From Streptomyces sp. NRRL F-2580 (lineage in GTDB: Bacteria > Actinomycetota > Actinomycetes > Streptomycetales > Streptomycetaceae): DNA of 64,000 bases. Under the pieces are notes generated by a model. The model was not told where the DNA came from. It worked only from the letters and a program-made list of their open reading frames with translations, and searched no databases. Shown here piece after piece: positions 44,428 through 53,215 of the stretch; within the stretch, counting starts at the first letter, position 1; each line of letters begins with the position of its first letter. The position numbers and the translations under genes were made by a program. The DNA lies in the NCBI RefSeq assembly GCF_000720115.1, contig NZ_JOIR01000030.1:1-64000 (forward strand), read 5' to 3'.

Positions 44428-44691
44428 ATGTACGCCCGGCGCCGGCGCGCCTATTTCCTGCTCATGGGCGGATGCCTGGTCCTCTTCGTCTCCGCCTGGA
44501 CCTTCGTGCGCCTGCTGTCGGTCGAGGCCGCGGTGGCCATGTGCGTGGTCGCCATGGTCATCCCGCCGGTGGCCGCGATGATCGCCAACCGGCGCGGACC
44601 GGACGACCGCTGGTGGGACGACCCCTCGGGCGATCCGAAGTCCGACGAGTGGTGGGACGAACTGGACGGAAAGCGGCGTCACGAGGATTGA
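44428..44691 (+). CDS. DUF3099 membrane protein
   Basis: An 87-residue protein. A basic start (YARRRRAY) is followed by two helices (about 9-30 and 34-55) and a Trp/Asp-rich tail (DDRWWDDPSGDPKSDEWWDEL), the hallmark of DUF3099. TACGCT (44416-44421) lies 6 bases before the ATG, with TTGTGT 16 bases further up, so the transcript may be leaderless, although GGAG also precedes the start. Function unknown. Confidence 0.88.
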   Translation: MYARRRRAYFLLMGGCLVLFVSAWTFVRLLSVEAAVAMCVVAMVIPPVAAMIANRRGPDDRWWDDPSGDPKSDEWWDELDGKRRHED

Positions 44692-44804
44692 AACCTCACG
44701 AGACGAGACTGTGATCTACGTTCGTACAACTGCTCCCCTCCGGTGTGGGTCATGGGGTACGCGCGGGTAACCAACCTGCGCCTCCAGGCTTGTGGGGGAC
44801 CCCT

Positions 44805-45593
44805 TTGGAACACGAACAGACCATCTCTGAGCAGCGGAAAGGGGAGGAAAGCGCACCGGAACCGGACGCCTCGGCCCCGCGCCGCCGGACGGGCCGCACG
44901 ACCCTCCTGATCGCGGGCGCGGCCGTACTCGGCGTCCTCGCAGGGACGATCACCGGCTACGCGGTGCAGTACCACCGCGAGCCCACCCCGCTGCCGCCGC
45001 TCGCCCAGCAGGAGATGGCCGCGCCGAAGCCGGCGGCCGCGAACGACGCGACGAGCCGGCGCTCCATCAACGCCAACCGCTGGCACAAGGCGGACGAGGA
45101 CCTGGCCAAGAAGCTGGTCGAGGTGCCCGGCGGCGCGAAGGACAGCTTCTCGGGTCCGATGTCCCCGGACGCGTTCTCCGCGAGCTACTTCGTCGACCCC
45201 GCCGACGGGCTCGGCCCGCTCGGCCGCCATGCCAAGAGCATCGCCACCGCGCGGTGGTCCAAGGGCGACCGCGACTTCGTCGACGTCCGCCTGCTCCAGT
45301 ACCGCGAGCGGAACGGAGCCGAGGACTTCTACGCCGGCATGGTGCAGTACATGCCCGGCAAGGACTACGCGGGCAACGCGGGCGAGGATTTCCCGGGCGT
45401 TCCGGCGGACTTCGGCCACATGTGGATCGACTCCGAGGCGAACGAGAAGCCGGGCTACCTCCCGGTGCGCCAGGGCCGTGTCCTGGTCCGCCGCGGCGAC
45501 GTCGTGATGGTCGTCGAGTGGACGAACAACCGCGGCGACGTCGACGAGAAGGCCCTGGTCGAGCTGGCCAAGCGACAGATGGAGCGGCTGTGA
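44805..45593 (+). CDS. Single-pass membrane protein, first of three coupled genes
   Basis: A 262-residue bitopic protein. A polar cytoplasmic N-terminus (EHEQTISEQRKGEES...RRRTGR) of about 35 residues leads to one helix (TLLIAGAAVLGVLAGTITGYAV) and an extracytoplasmic domain of about 190 residues with NANRWHKADEDLAKKLVEVPGGAKD, SPDAFSASYFVDPADGLG and DVVMVVEWTNNRGDVDEKALVELAKRQMERL. The start is taken as TTG 44805 with GGGGGA about 7 bases upstream. Its stop overlaps the next GTG. Family not recognised. Confidence 0.75.
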   Translation: MEHEQTISEQRKGEESAPEPDASAPRRRTGRTTLLIAGAAVLGVLAGTITGYAVQYHREPTPLPPLAQQEMAAPKPAAANDATSRRSINANRWHKADEDLAKKLVEVPGGAKDSFSGPMSPDAFSASYFVDPADGLGPLGRHAKSIATARWSKGDRDFVDVRLLQYRERNGAEDFYAGMVQYMPGKDYAGNAGEDFPGVPADFGHMWIDSEANEKPGYLPVRQGRVLVRRGDVVMVVEWTNNRGDVDEKALVELAKRQMERL

Positions 45594-46417
45594 GCGAGCA
45601 GCAGAACGTGACCGCCGCCGACGCGGGGGACCCGGACGGGCAGGAGCCCGCGGTCACCGCCGCGCCCGCGCGCACGGCGAACCGCAGGACGCTGAAGCTG
45701 GTGTCGGCGGCCGCGGGCGTCGTCGTACTGGCGGGTGCCTGCCTGTGGGGCGCGTCCGCGCTGACGGGCGCCGACCGGACCGCGCCGACGCGGTACTGGG
45801 TGGCCGAGGACCACACGACGAAGGGCACGCAGCCCCCGGTGCCGTCCGTGCCGCCCAACGAGCTGACGGGCAAGCTGCTGCCGCTGCCCAAGAACTACTG
45901 GCTCGGCCCCGACCTCGACCCCGAGGGCAACGACTACTACGTCCCGAGCGAGAAGGCGCTGCAGAGCTTCAAGGACGGCCGCACCGGGCTCTCCGGCAGC
46001 CAGCGCGCCGAGCGGGACAAGGCGCTGGCGGACCTGAAGCTCAAGGGCCTGGCGGGGCGCAGCTACGCCAGGCAGGAGGGCTACGGCTCCGCCGTCGCCG
46101 AGATCCGGCTCATGCAGGCCGATCCGCAGCAGGTCGCCAAGTTCGCCGAGTTCTCCAAGAAGCTCATCGAGCTCACCGGGGCGGGCGGCGGGGCGCCGCA
46201 GGTGGAGGGCCATCCGCAGGCCAAGTGCGGGCTGTCCCCGCTCACCGGTGGGGAGGACGACAAGAAGAAGATCGACGTCCTGGACTGCGTGGCCGTGGAG
46301 GGGGACGTCCTGGTGAGCTTCCGGATGTACGGGTCCACGGGCTTCGCGGTGAAGGACGCCGCGGGCCTGTTCAAGCAGCAACTCGACCACCTCAAGTCCC
46401 CCGGAGAGTCCGCGTGA
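45590..46417 (+). CDS. Single-pass membrane protein, second of three coupled genes
   Basis: A 275-residue protein with the same plan as its neighbours: polar start (SEQQNVTAADAGDPDGQEP), basic residues, a helix near 35-55 (LVSAAAGVVVLAGACLWGASAL), then an exported domain of about 215 residues. Two Cys (AKCGLSPLT and VLDCVAVEGDVLVSF) may pair. GTG 45590 overlaps the previous stop (GTGA) and GGAGCG precedes it. Function unknown. Confidence 0.78.
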   Translation: MSEQQNVTAADAGDPDGQEPAVTAAPARTANRRTLKLVSAAAGVVVLAGACLWGASALTGADRTAPTRYWVAEDHTTKGTQPPVPSVPPNELTGKLLPLPKNYWLGPDLDPEGNDYYVPSEKALQSFKDGRTGLSGSQRAERDKALADLKLKGLAGRSYARQEGYGSAVAEIRLMQADPQQVAKFAEFSKKLIELTGAGGGAPQVEGHPQAKCGLSPLTGGEDDKKKIDVLDCVAVEGDVLVSFRMYGSTGFAVKDAAGLFKQQLDHLKSPGESA

Positions 46418-47376
46418 GCGAGCAGACCGACACCGCCGCCGTGCCCGCGCCCGTGCCCGCGCCCGAGGCCGAGTCCGCCGCCGTGCCCGCGCCCGTGCCC
46501 GCGCCCGAGGCCGAGTCCGCCGCCGTGCCCGCGGTCGAGCCCACGCCCGAGGCCGCCCCGGAGGCCGTGCCGGCCGCGCCCAAGGACCGGCGGGCGCTGT
46601 TCGCCGCCCTGCGCTGGACCGCCGCCGTCGCCGTCTTCGCCGCCGTCGGCGCGGGGGTCGCGTACGGGATCACCCAGCCCGACCGCACCGACGTCCCCGG
46701 CCTGTCCACCGAGGACGACGGCCGCTGGACGTTCCCGGCGCTGTCCCAGCCCGCGCTGCCCGCCGGCGCCCCGGTGCCCCAGGGCCCGGACAACAAGGAA
46801 GGGACGCACTACGCGCAGCTCACCGGCCTGCTGCTGCCCGCTCCCAAGGGCGCCAAGGCCGACGACGCGGTCAAGGCGGACAAGGACGGGGTGGTGCCGC
46901 CCGACGCCTTCCTGGAGGAGTACGCGCCCGACACCCGCGAGAAGCTGAAGCAGTCCCTCGAATGGGACGGGCTGCGGCAGATCGTCGGCCGCGGCTGGAC
47001 GACGGCCGACGGCACGCGCACGCACGTGTACCTGCTGCGCTTCCACTCGTCGGGCTTCGTGGACGCGTTCAAGGGCTGCGACACCAACGCGCGGTTCGAC
47101 GGCGTCTCGGCGCTCGACCTGGACGACGTGTGGAGCAAGGCCAAGAACACCCAGATGAACAGCACCACGCTGGACTTCCCGGGGGCGGCCAACTTCGACG
47201 GCACCGACCTCAGCGTGTACCAGGAGGTGAAGCCCTTCCTCGGCGAGGAGCAGAGCAAGATCGGGTGCCTCCGGACGGGTGACGTCCTCGGCATGGTGAT
47301 CCAGACCCGCAAGGGCGAGGTGGCCCCCGTCCCCTTCCACCAGACGGTGATCCTGCAGAGCCAGCTGCTGAGCTGA
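46414..47376 (+). CDS. Single-pass membrane protein, third of three coupled genes
   Basis: A 320-residue protein. It begins SEQTDT like its neighbour, then has two direct 14-residue Val/Pro/Ala/Glu repeats, a helix near 66-88 (LRWTAAVAVFAAVGAGVAYGI) and an exported domain of about 230 residues with two Cys (AFKGCDTNARF and KIGCLRTGDVLGMV). GTG 46414 overlaps the previous stop in a GTGA quartet. The three proteins look like diverged paralogues that may work together at the envelope. Confidence 0.78.
   Translation: MSEQTDTAAVPAPVPAPEAESAAVPAPVPAPEAESAAVPAVEPTPEAAPEAVPAAPKDRRALFAALRWTAAVAVFAAVGAGVAYGITQPDRTDVPGLSTEDDGRWTFPALSQPALPAGAPVPQGPDNKEGTHYAQLTGLLLPAPKGAKADDAVKADKDGVVPPDAFLEEYAPDTREKLKQSLEWDGLRQIVGRGWTTADGTRTHVYLLRFHSSGFVDAFKGCDTNARFDGVSALDLDDVWSKAKNTQMNSTTLDFPGAANFDGTDLSVYQEVKPFLGEEQSKIGCLRTGDVLGMVIQTRKGEVAPVPFHQTVILQSQLLS
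46441..46524 (+). repeat. Two 42-bp in-frame direct repeats
   Basis: Two adjacent identical 42-bp units (46441-46482, 46483-46524) encode VPAPVPAPEAESAA twice in the cytoplasmic linker of the third membrane protein. Copy number could vary between strains. Confidence 0.93.
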
Positions 47377-47497
47377 CGGCCGGGGCGGCCGCCGGGGGCA
47401 GACCGGTACGGCCCACCTCACACCGTGCGCCGGTCCCCGGGCCAGTAGGCTTGGGGACCGGCCCCGTCAGCCCCGAAACGATTCCGAGGAGCACCCC

Positions 47498-47599
47498 GTG
47501 CTTGAGGCAGTCTTCACCTCCCTGCTGGTCCTGGTCTGCGTCGGCGTCCTGGCCTTCACCGGCCTGGCCGTCAAGAAGCTGTACCAGGGTCAGCGCTGA
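47498..47599 (+). CDS. 33-residue small membrane protein
   Basis: A short frame starting at GTG 47498 with GAGGAG 6 bases upstream. It encodes one helix (LEAVFTSLLVLVCVGVLAF, then TGLAVKKL) and a polar tail YQGQR. The good ribosome-binding site and a matching short protein in other Streptomyces (from memory) support it. Function unknown. Confidence 0.72.
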   Translation: MLEAVFTSLLVLVCVGVLAFTGLAVKKLYQGQR

Positions 47600-47657
47600 G
47601 CGTCGGCTCGGCAGACCGCCCCGGAACCCCTCCCACAGATCGCCTGAGCAGCCATTC

Positions 47658-48230
47658 ATGATCCAGATCCCGTCCGACCTGAACCCGGGCCTCGTCCCCC
47701 TCGCCTTCCTCCTCGGTACCTGGGAGGGCGCGGGCGTCTTCGACTTCCCCGGTGAGGAGAAGTGCAACTTCGGCCAGGAGGTCGTCTTCAGCCACGACGG
47801 CCGGGACTTCCTGGAGTACACCTCCCACAGCTGGGTCCTCGACGCCGAGGGCAACAAGGTGCGGCCGCTGGAGTCCGAGTCCGGTTACTGGCGCATCGAC
47901 AAGGACCGCAAGGTCGAGATCGTCATGGTCCGCGACCAGGGCGTCGTCGAGGTCTGGTACGGCGAGCTCGCCGACCAGAAGCCCCAGATCGACCTGGCCA
48001 CCGACGCGGTCGCCCGTACCGCGGCCTCCGGCCCGTACAGCGGCGGCAAGCGGCTCTACGGCTACGTGAAGAGCGACCTCATGTGGGTCGGCGAGAAGGC
48101 CACGCCGGACGTCGAGCTGCGTCCGTACATGTCGGCCCAGCTGAAGAAGGTCGTCACGCCCGAGGAGGTCGCCGAGATGGCGCGCAACCTCCCGGACATG
48201 CCGGACGACGGCATCGCCTTCTTCCGCTGA
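47658..48230 (+). CDS. Nitrobindin-like beta-barrel protein (FABP-related family)
   Basis: A 190-residue beta-rich protein with the family motif LLGTWEGAGVFDFPG (G-x-W-x-G-x-G) at residues 19-33, then FSHDGRDFLEYTSHSW, SESGYWRI and RLYGYVKSDLMWVGEK. Nitrobindins bind haem b and scavenge or isomerise peroxynitrite, but I cannot confirm the proximal histidine near the C-terminus, so haem binding is uncertain. It is followed by a hairpin terminator and nur. Confidence 0.88.
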   Translation: MIQIPSDLNPGLVPLAFLLGTWEGAGVFDFPGEEKCNFGQEVVFSHDGRDFLEYTSHSWVLDAEGNKVRPLESESGYWRIDKDRKVEIVMVRDQGVVEVWYGELADQKPQIDLATDAVARTAASGPYSGGKRLYGYVKSDLMWVGEKATPDVELRPYMSAQLKKVVTPEEVAEMARNLPDMPDDGIAFFR

Positions 48231-48256
48231 GCGCAGCGTCCACAGGCTGTGCACGA

Positions 48257-48288
48257 AAGGGGACCGCGGGCTCGCCCGCGGTCCCCTT
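48257..48288 (+). terminator. Terminator between nitrobindin-like gene and nur
   Basis: A 14-bp stem (48257-48270 against 48275-48288, AAGGGGACCGCGGG with CCCGCGGTCCCCTT) and CTCG loop lies 27 bases after the stop codon. Confidence 0.9.
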
Positions 48289-48308
48289 CGCACACATACA
48301 CTGGCGGA

Positions 48309-48773
48309 GTGGTGAGCACCGAGAGCACCGATGGAACCCCAGGCCTGGACTGGAAGAGCGACCTGCGGCAGCGCGGATACCGGCTGACACCGCAGCGCCA
48401 GCTCGTGCTGGAAGCGGTCGACGCGCTGGAGCACGCGACTCCGGACGAGATCCTCGTCGAGGTGCGCAAGACCGCCTCCGGGGTCAACATCTCCACGGTC
48501 TACCGCACGCTGGAGCTCCTGGAGGAGCTCAAGCTGGTCTCGCACGCCCACCTCGGGCACGGGGCCCCCACCTACCACCTCGCCGACCGGCACCACCACA
48601 TCCACCTGGTCTGCCGTGACTGCGGCGACGTCATCGAGGCGGACGTGGACATCGCCGCCGAGTTCACGGCGAAGCTCCGCACCACCTTCGGTTTCGAGAC
48701 CGACATGAAGCACTTCGCGATCTTCGGCCTGTGCGGGAAGTGCGCGGGCGAACAGCGTGCCGCCCAGGCGTAG
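48309..48773 (+). CDS. nur: Nickel-responsive Fur-family regulator Nur
   Basis: A 154-residue Fur-family repressor. The winged helix covers about 15-85 (DWKSDLRQRGYRLTPQRQLVLEAVD, GVNISTVYRTLELLEEL). Metal ligands H79, H81 and the H95-H99 cluster in YHLADRHHHIHLVCRDC match S. coelicolor Nur, which represses nickel uptake and Fe-superoxide dismutase genes when nickel is present. A C102-x2-C105 and a C-terminal CGKC pair bind structural zinc. TACACT (48297-48302) lies 6 bases before the GTG at 48309, so the mRNA is probably leaderless; the next codon is also GTG. Confidence 0.93.
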   Translation: MVSTESTDGTPGLDWKSDLRQRGYRLTPQRQLVLEAVDALEHATPDEILVEVRKTASGVNISTVYRTLELLEELKLVSHAHLGHGAPTYHLADRHHHIHLVCRDCGDVIEADVDIAAEFTAKLRTTFGFETDMKHFAIFGLCGKCAGEQRAAQA

Positions 48774-48794
48774 CAGGGTCGTACGCTTGGTCCC

Positions 48795-49763
48795 ATGACC
48801 AGCAGCCCCTTGCTCCATCTCCCCGGCGCCGTCCAGGCCGAAGGCCGCGACGAGGGCGTCGCCGCCCACTACGGCGAGCTGTACGGCGAACAGCGCGCCC
48901 TCGCGGACGGACGCGGCTTCGTCGACCTCTCGCACCGCGGGGTCGTCACCGTCACCGGGCCGGAGCGGCTGAGCTGGCTGCACCTGCTGCTCACCCAGCA
49001 CCTGACGGAGCTGCCGGCCGGGCAGGCCACCGAGGCGCTGATCCTCTCCGCGAACGGCCACATCGAGCACGCGCTCTACCTCGTCGACGACGGCGAGACC
49101 ACGTGGGCGCACGTGGAGCCGGGCACCCAGGGCGAGCTGATCGCCTACCTGGAGTCCATGAAGTTCTTCTACCGCGTCGAAGTCGCCGACCGCACCGAGG
49201 AGTTCGCGGTCGTGCACCTGCCGGCCGGCTCCATCGCCGAGGTCGCCAAGGAGCACGTCGTACGGGAGACCCCGCACGGCCGTGACGTCTTCCTGCCCCG
49301 CGCCGAGCTGGAGTCCTTCGCCGCCTCGCACGGCCCGGCCGCCGGCCTCCTCGCCTACGAGGCCCTGCGCGTCGAGGCGCACCGGCCGCGGCTCGGCCAG
49401 GAGACCGACCACCGGACCATCCCGCACGAGCTGGGCTGGATCGGCACCGCCGTGCACCTGCAGAAGGGCTGTTACCGCGGCCAGGAGACGGTGGCCCGCG
49501 TCCACAACCTGGGCAAGCCCCCGCGCCGCCTGGTCTTCCTCCACCTGGACGGCTCCGAGGTGGTCCTCCCGGCCCACGGCGCACCGGTCCGGCTCGCCGC
49601 CGACGGGGAGGAGGGCCGCCAGCTGGGCTTCGTGACCACCGCCGTCCGCCACCACGAGCTGGGCCCGATCGCCCTCGCGCTGGTCAAGCGGAACGTACCG
49701 GTGGACGCCCCGCTGCTGGTCGGGAAGACCGCGGCCGCGCAGGAGGTCGTCGTGGCCCCCTGA
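48795..49763 (+). CDS. ygfZ: Folate-binding protein YgfZ-like
   Basis: A 322-residue protein related to the T-protein of glycine cleavage. The YgfZ signature is KGCYRGQETVARVHNLGKPPRRLVFL (about 225-250); AALADGRGFVDLSHRGVVTVTGPERLSWLHLLLTQHL marks the N-terminus. YgfZ uses tetrahydrofolate in Fe-S cluster repair or assembly. TACGCT (48782-48787) lies 7 bases before the ATG. It is convergent with dtd, 12 bases apart. Confidence 0.93.
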   Translation: MTSSPLLHLPGAVQAEGRDEGVAAHYGELYGEQRALADGRGFVDLSHRGVVTVTGPERLSWLHLLLTQHLTELPAGQATEALILSANGHIEHALYLVDDGETTWAHVEPGTQGELIAYLESMKFFYRVEVADRTEEFAVVHLPAGSIAEVAKEHVVRETPHGRDVFLPRAELESFAASHGPAAGLLAYEALRVEAHRPRLGQETDHRTIPHELGWIGTAVHLQKGCYRGQETVARVHNLGKPPRRLVFLHLDGSEVVLPAHGAPVRLAADGEEGRQLGFVTTAVRHHELGPIALALVKRNVPVDAPLLVGKTAAAQEVVVAP

Positions 49764-49775
49764 GGGCCCGGGACG

Positions 49776-50201
49776 TCAGACGTCGATGACGATGGTGAAC
49801 GGGCCGTGGTTGGTCAGCGAGACCCGCATGTCCGCGCCGAACCGGCCCGTCTCCACCGTCGCGCCCAGCGCGCGCAGCTGCGCCACGACCTCGTCGACCA
49901 GCGGCTCGGCCACCGGGCCCGGCGCCGCCGCGTTCCACGTGGGGCGGCGGCCCTTGCGGGCGTCGCCGTAGAGCGTGAACTGGGAGATCACCAGCAGCGG
50001 CGCGTTCACGTCGCTGCAGGACTTCTCCGCCTCCAGGATCCGCACCGACCACAGCTTGCGGGCCAGCACGGCCGCCTTCTCCGGCGTGTCGTCGTGGGTC
50101 ACCCCCACCAGCACGCACAGTCCTTCGCCGACGATCTCGCCCACGGTCTCGCCGCCCACGACGACGCGCGCGCCGTCCACCCTCTGCACCACTGCTCGCA
50201 T
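49776..50201 (-). CDS. dtd: D-aminoacyl-tRNA deacylase
   Basis: A 141-residue enzyme with [15 protein letters not shown] at the start, [21 protein letters not shown] (the S-Q-x-x-L catalytic region) and the [10 protein letters not shown] motif with the chirality-proofreading Gly-Pro. It removes D-amino acids from mischarged tRNA. Longer in-frame starts lack family sequence. The gene is monocistronic between ygfZ and rsiG. Confidence 0.95.
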   Translation of the reverse strand: MRAVVQRVDGARVVVGGETVGEIVGEGLCVLVGVTHDDTPEKAAVLARKLWSVRILEAEKSCSDVNAPLLVISQFTLYGDARKGRRPTWNAAAPGPVAEPLVDEVVAQLRALGATVETGRFGADMRVSLTNHGPFTIVIDV

Positions 50202-50337
50202 ACCACCTGTGTACCAGCCGTGCACCCGTCCGGGGCCGATCGGGTGGAGTGGGACTGCATCGGGGCCACGGAGAGTGGCACCATGCACGCAGGCGGTGCG
50301 GGTGCGCCGCACCGGTCGAGGGGACGGACACGTTCGT

Positions 50338-50937
50338 ATGAATACTTCTGGTACCTCCGTACCTGCATCACCCGCTTCCATCGCAGCTGCCGCGGTACGA
50401 CCGCCCGCGCAGCGCACGGCCGAGACGCAGGGGACGCCGACCCCGACCACCGCGCTCGGGCTGCCGGAACTGCGCGCGCTGCGCCGTGACGCCCAGCGCG
50501 ACGAGGCCGATCTGAGCTATGTGCGCAGACTGCTCCAGGGCCGCATCGACATCCTGCGCGCCGAACTCGCCCGCCGCAGCGACCCCGAGCTCGCCCGCCG
50601 CACCGACCCCGAGGCGCCGGTGGTGGACCGGCTCTCGGTGATCCTCGCCGACGCCCCCTCCAGCCGCAGCGCCTCCGCCCGGCACCTCACGCTCGGCACC
50701 CCGCGCAGCGAGGAGTACCGGCTGCTGGCGGCGGAGATGCTGGCCGACGTGGAGCTCTCGGACCTGGGCGCCCGCACCGACGACGAGCTGCACGACGGGA
50801 TGGGGAAGCTGGTGCGGTACGAGCAGCAGGTCTCGCGGCGCCGGCAGCAGCTCCAGCGCACGGCGGACGACTGCAGTGCGGAGATCACCCGCCGGTACCG
50901 GGAGGGAGAGGCGCAGGTGGACGACCTGCTGGCGTAA
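50338..50937 (+). CDS. rsiG: Anti-sigma factor RsiG (c-di-GMP-armed, binds sigma-WhiG)
   Basis: A 199-residue helical protein. Two copies of the c-di-GMP motif E-x3-S-x2-R-x3-Q-x3-D are present exactly: E56-S60-R63-Q67-D71 and E162-S166-R169-Q173-D177. They sit on the two helices that form an antiparallel coiled coil in RsiG. With c-di-GMP bound, RsiG holds the sporulation sigma factor WhiG; release starts spore maturation. The N-terminal 35 residues are Thr/Ala/Pro-rich and probably flexible. ATG 50338 is used, since GAGGGGAC lies upstream. Confidence 0.94.
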   Translation: MNTSGTSVPASPASIAAAAVRPPAQRTAETQGTPTPTTALGLPELRALRRDAQRDEADLSYVRRLLQGRIDILRAELARRSDPELARRTDPEAPVVDRLSVILADAPSSRSASARHLTLGTPRSEEYRLLAAEMLADVELSDLGARTDDELHDGMGKLVRYEQQVSRRRQQLQRTADDCSAEITRRYREGEAQVDDLLA

Positions 50938-50982
50938 ATATTCGGGCGACTGGCGCCGGTCGGGCGATTAGCGTGGCCCGCT

Positions 50983-52227
50983 ATGAGTGCTGACGTCCGG
51001 CCGATCGCCGAATCCGAACTCCCCGACTGGCTGCGAACCGTGAACACCGGGTTCCTGAACACGGCCCGACTGACCGACGCGGACGTGGCCATGCGGGCCA
51101 AGCACAACGATTTCGCCCGCACCCAGGGCGCGTTCGACCCCGACACCGGCCGTTGCGTGGCGGCCTTCCGCTCCTTCGCGCAGGAGCTGACCGTGCCGGG
51201 CGGGGCCGCCGTCCCCTCCACCGCGATCTCCAACGTGGGCGTGCTGCCCACCCACCGCCGCCAGGGCCTGCTGACCCGGATGATGGCCGCCGAGTTCGCC
51301 GCGGCCGGGGCGCGCGGCGACGTGCTGGCGACGCTGATCGCCGCCGAGTACCCGATCTACGGGCGGTACGGGTTCGGGCCCGCCACCTCCCTCGCCGAAT
51401 GGGAGATCGACGTACCGCGCACCGGTCTGGACCGGCGGCTGTCGGCGCCCGCGGACGGCGGCCGGATCGACCTCGTGGACGAGGCCGAGGTCCGGCAGGT
51501 CGGCCCGGAGCTGCACGAGCGGCTGCGGGCGCGCACCCCCGGCGCCGTGAACCGGAACGAGCGCTGGTGGAACATGGCGACCGGTTTGCAGGAGATCTCG
51601 TACCGGCCGTACAGGGAGAAGTTCTTCGCGGTGTACCGCACGGCGGCCGGTGAAGTGGCGGGGCTGGTCGCGTACCGGGCCGACGACCACTGGACGGACG
51701 CGAAGGTCCCGCAGAACACCGTGCAGGTCCACGACCTGCTGGCGCTCACCCCACAGGCGGAGCGGGCGCTGTGGCAGTTCCTCTGCTCGATCGACTGGGT
51801 GCTGAAGGTCCGCACCGGCTACCGGGCCCCCGACGACCTCGTCCCGCAGCTGCTGCCCGACCCGCGTTCGGCCCGCATCGTCACCGCCGCGGACTTCCTG
51901 TGGGTGCGGGTGCTGGACGTCGTACGGGCGCTGGGCGCGCGGACGTACGAGGCGCCCGGGGAGCTCGTACTGGAGGTCACCGACGCGGCGGGGCCGGCGG
52001 CCGGCCGCTACCGGCTGGACGCGGGCACCGGCACGTGCGAGCGGACCGGGGCGGCGGCGGACCTGCGGCTGGACGTGTCCGCATTGGGCTCGCTGTACCT
52101 CGGCGACGAGTCCGCGGTACGGCTGGCCGCGCTCGGGCGGGTCACGGAGGAGCGGCCGGGGGCGGTCGCGCTGGCGGACGCGGTGTTCCGGACGGCGCGC
52201 CGCCCGTGGTGCCCGGACATCTTCTGA
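50983..52227 (+). CDS. Eis-like GNAT N-acetyltransferase
   Basis: A 414-residue protein with tandem GNAT domains and an SCP2-like C-terminus, the Eis layout. The acetyl-CoA motif is [24 protein letters not shown] (about 84-107), followed by [16 protein letters not shown]. The C-terminal carboxylate region has the family's ending PWCPDIF. Eis enzymes acetylate aminoglycosides or lysines; the substrate here is unknown. TAGCGT (50969-50974) lies 8 bases before the ATG. Confidence 0.92.
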   Translation: MSADVRPIAESELPDWLRTVNTGFLNTARLTDADVAMRAKHNDFARTQGAFDPDTGRCVAAFRSFAQELTVPGGAAVPSTAISNVGVLPTHRRQGLLTRMMAAEFAAAGARGDVLATLIAAEYPIYGRYGFGPATSLAEWEIDVPRTGLDRRLSAPADGGRIDLVDEAEVRQVGPELHERLRARTPGAVNRNERWWNMATGLQEISYRPYREKFFAVYRTAAGEVAGLVAYRADDHWTDAKVPQNTVQVHDLLALTPQAERALWQFLCSIDWVLKVRTGYRAPDDLVPQLLPDPRSARIVTAADFLWVRVLDVVRALGARTYEAPGELVLEVTDAAGPAAGRYRLDAGTGTCERTGAAADLRLDVSALGSLYLGDESAVRLAALGRVTEERPGAVALADAVFRTARRPWCPDIF

Positions 52228-52269
52228 CCCGTACCGTTCCCCGTGTTGGAAAACTGAGGACTGAGGCAC

Positions 52270-53031
52270 TTGACGTCACTTGTGGAATCCCTGCGCGCGG
52301 CCGGCTGCGTCTTCGCCGAGGAGGAGGCCGAGCTGCTGACCGGGGCCGCCCGGGACGACGGGCACCTGGCGGAGCTGCTGGCCCGCCGGGTGGGCGGTGA
52401 ACCGCTGGAACACGTGGTGGGCTGGGCGGAGTTCTGCGGTCTGCGCCTGGAGGTGGGCGCGGGGGCGTTCGTACCGCGCCGGCGCACCGAGTTCCTGGTG
52501 CGGGAGGCGGTTGCGCTGGCCCGGCCCGGTGCGGTGGTGCTCGACCTGTGCTGCGGGGTGGGCGCCCTGGGCGCGGCGGTGGCCTCGCAGCTGCCGGGCG
52601 GCGCGGAGCTGCACGCGGCGGACATCGACCCGGCGGCGCTGGCGTACGCGCGGCGCAACGTGGCCCCGTACGGCGGCCGGGTGTGGGAGGGCGACCTGTA
52701 CGCCGCGCTCCCCGAGTCGCTGAAGGGCCGGGTGGAGCTGCTGGTGGTCAACGCCCCGTACGTGCCGACGGAGGAGATCGGCCTGATGCCGTCGGAGGCG
52801 CGCGAGCACGAGCCGCTGGTCTCCCTGGACGGCGGAGCCGACGGCCTGGACGTCCACCGCCGGGTCGCGGCGGGCGCGGTGCCGTGGCTGGCCCCGGGCG
52901 GGCACCTGTTGATCGAGACGAGCGCCCGGCAGTCCCCGTCGACGGCCTCGGCCCTGGCGTCCGCGGGGCTCGCGGTCCGCGCGGTCACCTCGGAGGAGCT
53001 GTACGCCACGGTGGTGATCGGCACGGCCTGA
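52270..53031 (+). CDS. PrmC/HemK-like glutamine methyltransferase
   Basis: A 253-residue SAM methyltransferase. It has VGGEPLEHVVGWAEFCGLRL and FVPRRRTEFLVREAV, SAM motif VVLDLCCGVGALGAAVA, acidic DIDPAALAYARRN, and the catalytic NAPYVP in place of the NPPY of PrmC. The target is probably a glutamine or asparagine side chain, but release-factor specificity is not certain. TTG 52270 follows GAGG by 3 bases; GTG 52282 is an alternative start. Confidence 0.88.
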   Translation: MTSLVESLRAAGCVFAEEEAELLTGAARDDGHLAELLARRVGGEPLEHVVGWAEFCGLRLEVGAGAFVPRRRTEFLVREAVALARPGAVVLDLCCGVGALGAAVASQLPGGAELHAADIDPAALAYARRNVAPYGGRVWEGDLYAALPESLKGRVELLVVNAPYVPTEEIGLMPSEAREHEPLVSLDGGADGLDVHRRVAAGAVPWLAPGGHLLIETSARQSPSTASALASAGLAVRAVTSEELYATVVIGTA

Positions 53032-53040
53032 GGGGCGCGG

Positions 53041-53122
53041 CGGGCCGGTCGAAGGGAAACGCCGCGGGCCCGCCGAAAGGAAACTCCGCCGGCCTGTCGA
53101 AAAGAAACGTCGCGGGCCTGTC
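53041..53122. repeat. 24-bp tandem repeat, 3.4 copies
   Basis: Units at 53041-53064, 53065-53088, 53089-53112 and a partial one at 53113-53122 share the pattern CGGGCC-n4-GAARGGAAACNCCG. They lie in the gap between the methyltransferase and DoxX genes. No gene is needed to explain them. Confidence 0.92.
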
Positions 53123-53215
53123 ACATCCGTGCGGTGCGGCGGGTCAGGGGAGTGAAGCAGGCGGGAAACCCGACCGGAGCGAGACCGCACCGGCGCCCGT
53201 CTGAGGGGAGCTCAG

